From contig NZ_JYIT01000078.1 in the NCBI RefSeq assembly GCF_000956545.1, positions 48,850-112,849 of the forward strand: a DNA stretch of 64,000 nt, given 5' to 3'. The notes below the pieces were generated by a model that saw only the letters and a program-made list of their open reading frames with translations, made no database searches and was not told the origin of the DNA. Both the position numbers and the translations under genes were made by a program. This DNA is from Microbacterium azadirachtae (GTDB lineage Bacteria; Actinomycetota; Actinomycetes; Actinomycetales; Microbacteriaceae). Positions 58,720-64,000 of this stretch are shown here, in pieces. Position 1 is the stretch's first letter, and the number at the start of each line of letters is the position of its first letter.

Positions 58720-60143
58720 CGGATGCGCGCCCCGGCGTCCGAGAGCGCGGCGCTGCGCGAGATCTCCACCTGATCCTCGCGCGGCACCACCTTGACCCGC
58801 TCGCGCACGTGCCGGTGGGCTGCGCCCAGGGCGCGCTCGTGCGCGTCGAGCTCGAGCCACCCGTCCCACGTGGTCACCTCCACCTCGCGCTCGGCGAGCA
58901 GCTCGAGGATGTCCGCGGTCTCCACGGGAGCGACCAGACGGCCTGCATCGACATCCTCGAGGAGGTTCGCGATCGTCTCCGTCGCGTCGGACTTGGTGTG
59001 TCCGATCAGACCCACGGGGCCGCGCTTGATCCAGCCGGTCGCGTACACGCCCGGGGCGCCGTCCACGCGGCCGCCCTCGTTGGGCACCACACCGCGGCGC
59101 TCGTCGAACGGCACCTCGACCACCGGGGATCCGAAGTAGCCGACCGCGCGGTAGACGGCCGTGACCGGGTAGTCGCGGAACACGCCCGTGCCCGAGACCG
59201 ATCCGTCGGCGTTCGGCGCGGTGCGCTCGAACCGGATCCCCTCCACGCGGTCGGATCCGGTGATCTCCACCGGTGCATGCCAGAAGTGCAGGTGCAGGCG
59301 ACGAGGGTTGCCCGTCGGCTCCCCGCGGTTCTCCGGGCGGTCGCGCCAGGAGTTCAGCGTGCGGAGCATGATCTTGAGCTGGTTCGTCGACGCGGACGCG
59401 GGATCCACTCCGTCGAAGTCGGCGTCGTCGAGGAGGATGTCCACGCCCGCGACCTCTCCGAGCTCGCGCAGCTCGATCGGGGTGAACTTGATGTCGGCGG
59501 GCCCGCGGCGGCCGAACACGTGCACGTCGGTGACCGCCGAGGCCTCGAGGCCCTCGAGCACGTTGTCGGGCACCTCGGTGCTGCGGAGGTTCTCGGGCAG
59601 CTTCGCGAGGATGCGCGCCACGTCGAGGGCCACGTTGCCGTTTCCGATCACGGCGACCTGCTCGTCGACGAGCGGCCAGGTGCGCGGGACGTCGGGATGC
59701 CCGTCGAACCAGGACACGAAGTCAGCAGCGCCGTGGGATCCGGGGAGATCCACGCCCGGGATGCGCAGCGCGGCGTCGCGGATCGCCCCCGTCGCCAGGA
59801 TCACGGCGTGATAGCGCGCCTGCAACTCGTCGATCGACACGTCGCGACCGACCTCGACGTTGCCGAGGAAGCGGATGACGCGCCGATCGGCGCCCTCCGC
59901 GCGCGCGTCGAGCATCTCGTGCAGCGAGTTCACGATGCCCTTGATCCGGGGGTGGTCCGGGGCGACGCCGTAGCGGATCAGGCCATAGGGCGCGGGCAGC
60001 GACTCGAACAGATCGATCTCCACGGAGGAGCCGTCCCCGCGGGCGGCGAGGGCGTTCGCGAGGATGTTGCCGGCGTAGATGCCGGCCGGGCCGGCGCCGA
60101 CGATCGCGACGCGGAGCGGGGCGGAGGGGGCGGGAGCGGTCAC
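58716..60143 (-). CDS. fpr: Ferredoxin-NADP+ reductase, FprA type
   Basis: 475 residues. FAD motif [44 protein letters not shown] motif [20 protein letters not shown] and the C-terminal [20 protein letters not shown] match FprA/adrenodoxin-reductase-type enzymes. Transfers electrons between NADPH and ferredoxin, here most likely to reduce the neighbouring FdxA for sulfite reduction. GTG start at 60143, overlapping the methyltransferase gene by 4 nt. Confidence 0.92.
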   Translation of the reverse strand: MTAPAPSAPLRVAIVGAGPAGIYAGNILANALAARGDGSSVEIDLFESLPAPYGLIRYGVAPDHPRIKGIVNSLHEMLDARAEGADRRVIRFLGNVEVGRDVSIDELQARYHAVILATGAIRDAALRIPGVDLPGSHGAADFVSWFDGHPDVPRTWPLVDEQVAVIGNGNVALDVARILAKLPENLRSTEVPDNVLEGLEASAVTDVHVFGRRGPADIKFTPIELRELGEVAGVDILLDDADFDGVDPASASTNQLKIMLRTLNSWRDRPENRGEPTGNPRRLHLHFWHAPVEITGSDRVEGIRFERTAPNADGSVSGTGVFRDYPVTAVYRAVGYFGSPVVEVPFDERRGVVPNEGGRVDGAPGVYATGWIKRGPVGLIGHTKSDATETIANLLEDVDAGRLVAPVETADILELLAEREVEVTTWDGWLELDAHERALGAAHRHVRERVKVVPREDQVEISRSAALSDAGARIR

Positions 60144-61027
60144 GGCTGCAGGGTCTTTCGGTCGAGGGGACGGGGGCGATGAGCGAGCACCGGGGAAACG
60201 GGAGGGAGACGGAACGCGGTCTCGAACGAGGTGGCGGGGAACCGCGTTCCGTCGCGGTCGCCTTCGGCGTCCTCGCTCAGCGCGCCGGAAAGGGAGTCGC
60301 CCGGCCAGGCGGAGGAGAGGCGCACCACGTCGCCCACGACCACGACGGCGGGATTGCGCACCTGGCGCACGGCGGCGAGGGCGGCGATCGTGGAGAGCGT
60401 GCCGATGGTGACGCGCTCGCCGGATCCGTAGCCGTCCTCGACGATCGCGACGGGACAGTCGGCCCCCCGGGCGCCGCGCGCGAGGATGCCGGCGGTGTGC
60501 GCGAGGGTGCCGATGCCCATGAGCAGCACGACCGTGTGATCGGATCCGCCGGGCAGCTGCTCGATCGGGTCGTGCGCGCTCGCGACGGTGAAGGCGGTGG
60601 CGACGCCTCGGTGGGTGAGCGGGATCCCGGCCACGGCGGGCACCGAGATCGCGCTCGTCACCCCGGGCACGACCCGCACGGCGACGCCCTCGGCCTCGCA
60701 GTAGAGCGCCTCTTCGCGACCGCGTCCGAGCACGAACGGATCCCCGCCCTTGAGGCGCACGACCTCGCGACCGGCCCTCGCGTGGCGCACCAGCAGCGCG
60801 TTGATCTCGTTCTGCGGCACGGGGTGGTGGCCGGGGGTCTTTCCGACGTCGATCACCTCGGCGGTGAGGACCACGCCCTCGTCCGCGAGCTGGTCCAGCA
60901 CGGCGCGGGCGCCGAGCCGGTCGGCGACGATCACGTCGGCGTGCTCGAGGGCGCGGAGCCCCCGCAGCGTGAGCAGGCCCGCGTCGCCGGGGCCCGCTCC
61001 GACGAGGGTGACGGTTCCGCAGGTCAT
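60140..61027 (-). CDS. cobA: Uroporphyrinogen-III C-methyltransferase
   Basis: 295 residues. VTLVGAGPGDAGLLTLRGLR, EVVRLKGGDPFVLGRGREEA and RVVPGVTSAISVPAVAGIPL with THRG are SUMT signatures. It makes precorrin-2 from uroporphyrinogen III with two SAM, the entry to siroheme (sulfite and nitrite reductase) and cobalamin. The last about 45 residues are a non-conserved tail. Overlaps fpr by 4 nt and the ABC permease gene by 4 nt, linking it to sulfur uptake. Confidence 0.93.
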   Translation of the reverse strand: MTCGTVTLVGAGPGDAGLLTLRGLRALEHADVIVADRLGARAVLDQLADEGVVLTAEVIDVGKTPGHHPVPQNEINALLVRHARAGREVVRLKGGDPFVLGRGREEALYCEAEGVAVRVVPGVTSAISVPAVAGIPLTHRGVATAFTVASAHDPIEQLPGGSDHTVVLLMGIGTLAHTAGILARGARGADCPVAIVEDGYGSGERVTIGTLSTIAALAAVRQVRNPAVVVVGDVVRLSSAWPGDSLSGALSEDAEGDRDGTRFPATSFETAFRLPPVSPVLAHRPRPLDRKTLQP

Positions 61028-61989
61028 CGGGCACCTCCGAGCAGGAATCCGCGGCGGCGCAGCACGGCGCGCTCCAGCGGAGCGAACAGCACCAGCTCGA
61101 TGAGGATGCCGATCGCCAGGATCAGGATGATGGTGGCCAGCACGCCGGGCAGATCCGCGAGCTGTCGGGACTGGTCGAGCATGGTCCCCAGCCCGAAGCC
61201 GATCGTCCCGCCGGTCGTGATGATCTCGGCGGCCATGAGCGAGCGCCACGAGAACGCCCATCCCTGCTTGAGCCCGGCGAGATAGCCGGGCAGGGCGGCG
61301 GGCAGCACGATCGCGGTGGCGGACTGCCACCGGTTCGCGCCGAGCACCGTGCCCACGCGACGCAGCTGCGGCGGCACCTGGTCGATGCCCGCGAGCAGCC
61401 CGTTCACGATCGACGGGATCGCGCCCATCAGGATCACGAAGTACGCGGTCGCATCCGACAGGCCGAACCAGATGATCGCGGCGGGCACCCAGGCCACGCT
61501 CGGCAGCACCATGAGCCCGGAGATGAGCGGGCCGGCGGCACGGCGCAGCAGCTTCCACTCGGCCAGAAGCAGGCCGATCGGGGTGCCGATGGCGATCGCG
61601 ATGAGGAACCCGATGCCGCCGCGCTCGAGGCTCGTGAGCACCGACTCCTGCAGTCGGCCCGCCTGCCAGGCGTCGCCGAGGGCCCCCAGCACCTGGAGCG
61701 GGCTGGGCGCCTTGTCGGGGCGCGGCTGGGCGATCACGATGTACGCCTGCCACGCGGCGAGCAGCACCAGCAGCAGGACGACCGGCGGCAGGATCGCCCG
61801 CAGACGCTCGCGTCCGCGGGATCCGGATCCGGAGCCGGTCGTCTGCAGGCGATCCAGTCCGGCTTCGAGGCGGGAGAGGTCGTCGTCCGTGCGGCGCCCG
61901 GTCTCCGCGCTCGTCGCCGGCGCCGGGGCGGGGCCCGGGGACGCCGCCTCGACGGACCCGGCGACGGGGTCGGTGGTCTCAGTCGGCAT
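61024..61989 (-). CDS. ABC transporter permease (SsuC/TauC-like)
   Basis: 321 residues with about six membrane segments after an Ala/Pro/Glu-rich N-terminal tail of about 75 residues. The EAA loop region GTVLGANRWQSATAIVLPAA LPGYLAGLKQGWAFSW is conserved. Pairs with the ATPase and binding protein below for taurine, sulfonate or nitrate uptake. Overlaps the ATPase gene by 11 nt. Confidence 0.92.
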   Translation of the reverse strand: MPTETTDPVAGSVEAASPGPAPAPATSAETGRRTDDDLSRLEAGLDRLQTTGSGSGSRGRERLRAILPPVVLLLVLLAAWQAYIVIAQPRPDKAPSPLQVLGALGDAWQAGRLQESVLTSLERGGIGFLIAIAIGTPIGLLLAEWKLLRRAAGPLISGLMVLPSVAWVPAAIIWFGLSDATAYFVILMGAIPSIVNGLLAGIDQVPPQLRRVGTVLGANRWQSATAIVLPAALPGYLAGLKQGWAFSWRSLMAAEIITTGGTIGFGLGTMLDQSRQLADLPGVLATIILILAIGILIELVLFAPLERAVLRRRGFLLGGAR

Positions 61990-62779
61990 TTCGGCGGATC
62001 TCCTTCCGCAGCTCGACGGTGATCTCCGCGGCCAGCGCGGACACCTCGGGCGATTCGATCCGGCGGCCGCGGGTGCGGGTCACGCGCCACTCGCGCGCGA
62101 TGCGGCCGGGACGGCTGCCGAGAAGCACGACGCGCTGGCCGAGGCGGGCCGCCTCGCGGACGTTGTGCGTCACGAACACGATCGTGCGGCCGGTCTCGCG
62201 CCAGATGTTCTCCAGCACCTCGTGCAGCAGGTCGCGGGTGATCGCGTCGAGCGCCGCGAAGGGCTCGTCCATCAGCAGCACGGGGCGGTCCTGGGCGAGA
62301 GCGCGGGCCAGCGCCACGCGCTGCCGCATCCCGCCCGAGAGCTCGTGCGGGCGCTTGTCCGCCGCATCGGCGAGGTTCACGATCCCGAGCAGGCGCAGCG
62401 CCTCGACCCGGCGCTCGGCGCGCGGCACGCCGCGCAGGCGCAGCGCCAGCTCGACGTTGCGGCGCGCGCTCAGCCAGGGCATCAGAGCCGGATCCTGGAA
62501 CATCACGGCGGCGCCCTCCGCAGGGGCGGTGAGCGTTCCGGCGGACACCGGCTCGAGGCCGGCGATGAGGTTCAGCAGCGTGGACTTGCCGCAGCCGCTC
62601 GCGCCGAGCAGGCACACGAACTCCCCGGGGGCGATGTCGAGCGACACGTCGTCCAGCACGACGGGGCCGGAGCCGTACCGCTTGGTGACGTGCGCGAGGC
62701 GCACGGCCGGATCCACCGGATCCGACACCGGCGGCACGGGGGAGATCGAGTCGAAGCTCGGCGCGAGCGGTGCGGTCAT
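61979..62779 (-). CDS. ABC transporter ATP-binding protein (SsuB/TauB-like)
   Basis: 266 residues. Walker A LLGASGCGKSTLLNLIAGLE, Q-loop VMFQDPALMPWLS, signature LSGGMRQRVALARALAQDRP, Walker B VLLMDEPFAALD and H-loop VFVTHNVREA. Energises uptake of sulfonate-type substrates. The 75-bp element at 62816-62890 lies between this gene and the binding-protein gene upstream. Confidence 0.93.
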   Translation of the reverse strand: MTAPLAPSFDSISPVPPVSDPVDPAVRLAHVTKRYGSGPVVLDDVSLDIAPGEFVCLLGASGCGKSTLLNLIAGLEPVSAGTLTAPAEGAAVMFQDPALMPWLSARRNVELALRLRGVPRAERRVEALRLLGIVNLADAADKRPHELSGGMRQRVALARALAQDRPVLLMDEPFAALDAITRDLLHEVLENIWRETGRTIVFVTHNVREAARLGQRVVLLGSRPGRIAREWRVTRTRGRRIESPEVSALAAEITVELRKEIRRNAD

Positions 62780-62815
62780 CGGCTCGTCCCGCGATCCTCA
62801 GCACCCGCGCGCGTG

Positions 62816-62890
62816 GAACACGACGCAGGAGAGTCCGCTGCGCCGAGCGCCGAGAAGGCCTCCGCGTGGCGCGTCTCCGGCGTCGTGTTC
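62816..62890. repeat. 75-bp palindromic element (ACAACGCAGGAG family), copy 3
   Basis: Arms GAACACGACGC (62816-62826) and GCGTCGTGTTC (62880-62890) pair perfectly and extend to 16 of 17 pairs. It sits in the 121-bp gap between two genes of the operon and could form an RNA hairpin that sets their relative expression. Confidence 0.75.
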
Positions 62891-62900
62891 TGCGAGCGGG

Positions 62901-63974
62901 TCATTTCTTCGCACCCAGTCCGCCGTCGCTCACGGCCTTCTCGCCGCGCTCCTTCAGCGCGGCGTTCAGCGCCGTGAGATCGAACAGGCCGTCGATCGAG
63001 CCCTTCGTCTGCGTGCCCGCGGTGACGCCGTTCTTGACGAGCGTGGCGAACGCCTTCGCATTCGGATCCGCCGAGAACGACACGTTCGCGAGGGCCTTGC
63101 TCAGCACTCCGTCGGCCAGCGGCTTGCCGGTCGCCTTCTGCAGCGCCGTGTTCACGACTCCGCCGACCTCGGTGGGGTTCTTGGCGATCCAGTCGAGGGA
63201 GTCGAGGTGGCCGGCCAGAAGCTCCTTCACCGCGTCGGGGTGCTTGTCGGCGAAATCCTTGCTGACCAGCAGGACCGTGGTGGGGAACTTCCCGCCGGGC
63301 CAGAGGTCGCGCTCGTCCTGCAGCACGTGCGCCCCGGCCTCGACGACCAGACGCGACGCCCACGGTTCGGGCAGCCAGGCGCCGTCGAGCTGTCCGTTCT
63401 TGAACAGCGTCAGGGTCTGCGCGTTCTCGGTCGGGGTGATGGTCACGTCGCCGCCGCCGGAGACGCTGGTCTTGAGGCCCTTCGACGACAGCCAGGTGCG
63501 CAGCGCCACGTCCTGCGTGTTGCCGAGCTGCGGGGTGGCCAGCGTCTTGCCCTTGAGGTCGTCCGCGCTGGTGATGCCGTCGCGCACCACGAGCGCCGCG
63601 CCCCCGCTGGTGGCTCCCGCGATGATGCGCGCCGAGGCGCCGCCCGACTTGATGAACGTGTTGATCGCCGGGTTCGGGCCGATGTACGCGGCGTCGATCG
63701 CGCCGGCGGAGAGCGCCTCGATCGCGGCCGGGCCGGCGTTGAACACCTCGGTCTTCAGCTGGGTGTCGCCGAGCTCCTTCTGCAGGAAGCCCTTCTCCAC
63801 GCCCACGAGCGCGGGCGCGTGCGTCACGGTGGCGAAGTAGCCCAGCCGCAGCGTGTCGAGCTTGTCCGGCGTGGTCGTCGGGGTCGCCGCCTGGGCGGAG
63901 GCGCAGCCGGCGAGCATCGCCATCGCGAGTCCGAGGGTCGTGAGGGCCGTGCCGATTCGGGTCTTGCGATTCAC
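62901..63974 (-). CDS. ABC transporter substrate-binding lipoprotein (sulfonate/nitrate/taurine type)
   Basis: 357 residues. Lipoprotein signal peptide ending in AMLAGC. The mature protein has LRLGYFATVTHAPALVGVEK, AAIEALSAGAIDAAYIGPNP and LKGKTLATPQLGNTQDVALR, typical of SsuA/TauA/NrtA binding proteins. Likely binds an organic sulfonate, given the sulfur-type operon. GTG start preceded by AAGGAGGCGACA. First visible gene of the operon; its promoter lies beyond the window. Confidence 0.92.
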   Translation of the reverse strand: MNRKTRIGTALTTLGLAMAMLAGCASAQAATPTTTPDKLDTLRLGYFATVTHAPALVGVEKGFLQKELGDTQLKTEVFNAGPAAIEALSAGAIDAAYIGPNPAINTFIKSGGASARIIAGATSGGAALVVRDGITSADDLKGKTLATPQLGNTQDVALRTWLSSKGLKTSVSGGGDVTITPTENAQTLTLFKNGQLDGAWLPEPWASRLVVEAGAHVLQDERDLWPGGKFPTTVLLVSKDFADKHPDAVKELLAGHLDSLDWIAKNPTEVGGVVNTALQKATGKPLADGVLSKALANVSFSADPNAKAFATLVKNGVTAGTQTKGSIDGLFDLTALNAALKERGEKAVSDGGLGAKK

Positions 63975-64000
63975 TGTCGCCTCCTTAGGCGGTCTTGGGT

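Noticed and set aside
1..64000. rRNA operon, prophage, integrase, transposase or plasmid origin
   Set aside because: None is seen; genes are ordinary chromosomal ones and the only RNA gene recognised is tRNA-Gly.

Overview
The window looks like chromosomal DNA of a high-GC actinobacterium of the Microbacteriaceae, most likely Microbacterium or a close relative. I base this on the GC content (about 70% by eye), the dense coding, an E. coli-type rpmB-rpmG-rpsN ribosomal cluster, a DivIVA-like coiled-coil protein, a CopD-CtaG fusion, HisKA_3 kinases paired with LuxR-type regulators, and many leaderless promoters (a TAnnnT box 6-9 nt before the start codon). The genus is an inference from gene content; no rRNA gene is present. 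I see no prophage, integrase, transposase or CRISPR array.

Layout. 0-2 kb: the end of a TetR gene and a DivIVA-like gene. 2.4-6.5 kb: an operon with a Fur/Zur-type regulator, a YraQ/DUF318 permease, a His-rich DUF1980 protein and a membrane-anchored Ig-like plus propeller protein. This probably handles a metal, most likely zinc. 6.5-8.2 kb: a 3-methyladenine glycosylase, then L28-L33-S14, all in zinc-independent forms. 8.2-10.4 kb: a hydrolase with a divergent TetR gene, then HU. 10.6-19 kb: CopD-CtaG, a secreted membrane-anchored protein, a PIF1-like helicase, an EEP-family membrane protein, and a convergent kinase and regulator pair. 19.1-24.3 kb: a secreted protein that may have an aerolysin-like fold, a kinase-regulator operon, and a serine-hydrolase-like lipoprotein lacking its catalytic residues. 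24.4-32.5 kb: CorA, a YeiH/LysR divergent pair, a cation:proton antiporter, a small DUF1579-like protein and the PntAB transhydrogenase. 32.6-39.8 kb: an AidB-like acyl-CoA dehydrogenase, small acidic proteins, a GNAT acetyltransferase, a cyclase, a flavin monooxygenase with a divergent MarR regulator, DUF2853 and a glycolipid-binding-domain protein. 39.87 kb: tRNA-Gly(CCC). 40.2-48.8 kb: an ABC exporter, a large RND transporter co-transcribed with a two-component system, dcd, and a frameshifted membrane protein. 49-57.5 kb: two MFS proteins, AraC and TetR regulators, two divergent MarR-like regulators with His-rich extensions, a solo TOPRIM protein and a VapBC-type toxin-antitoxin pair. 57.5-64 kb (minus strand): a tightly overlapping operon for a sulfonate-type ABC transporter, uroporphyrinogen methyltransferase, ferredoxin-NADP reductase, ferredoxin and a thioredoxin-reductase-like protein. 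This fits reductive sulfur assimilation with siroheme.

Across the window there are dispersed palindromic elements: a 75-bp family with ACAACGCAGGAG-type arms (three copies, one inserted in frame in the glycosylase gene), a roughly 50-bp family with GATGGAAAACG-type arms (four copies, two identical in tandem), and one nested double palindrome. GGATCC also looks strongly over-represented, in any reading frame. The most unusual items are the 75-bp elements, the active-site-less lipoprotein, the possible aerolysin-fold protein beside operator-like repeats, and the His-rich MarR pair.
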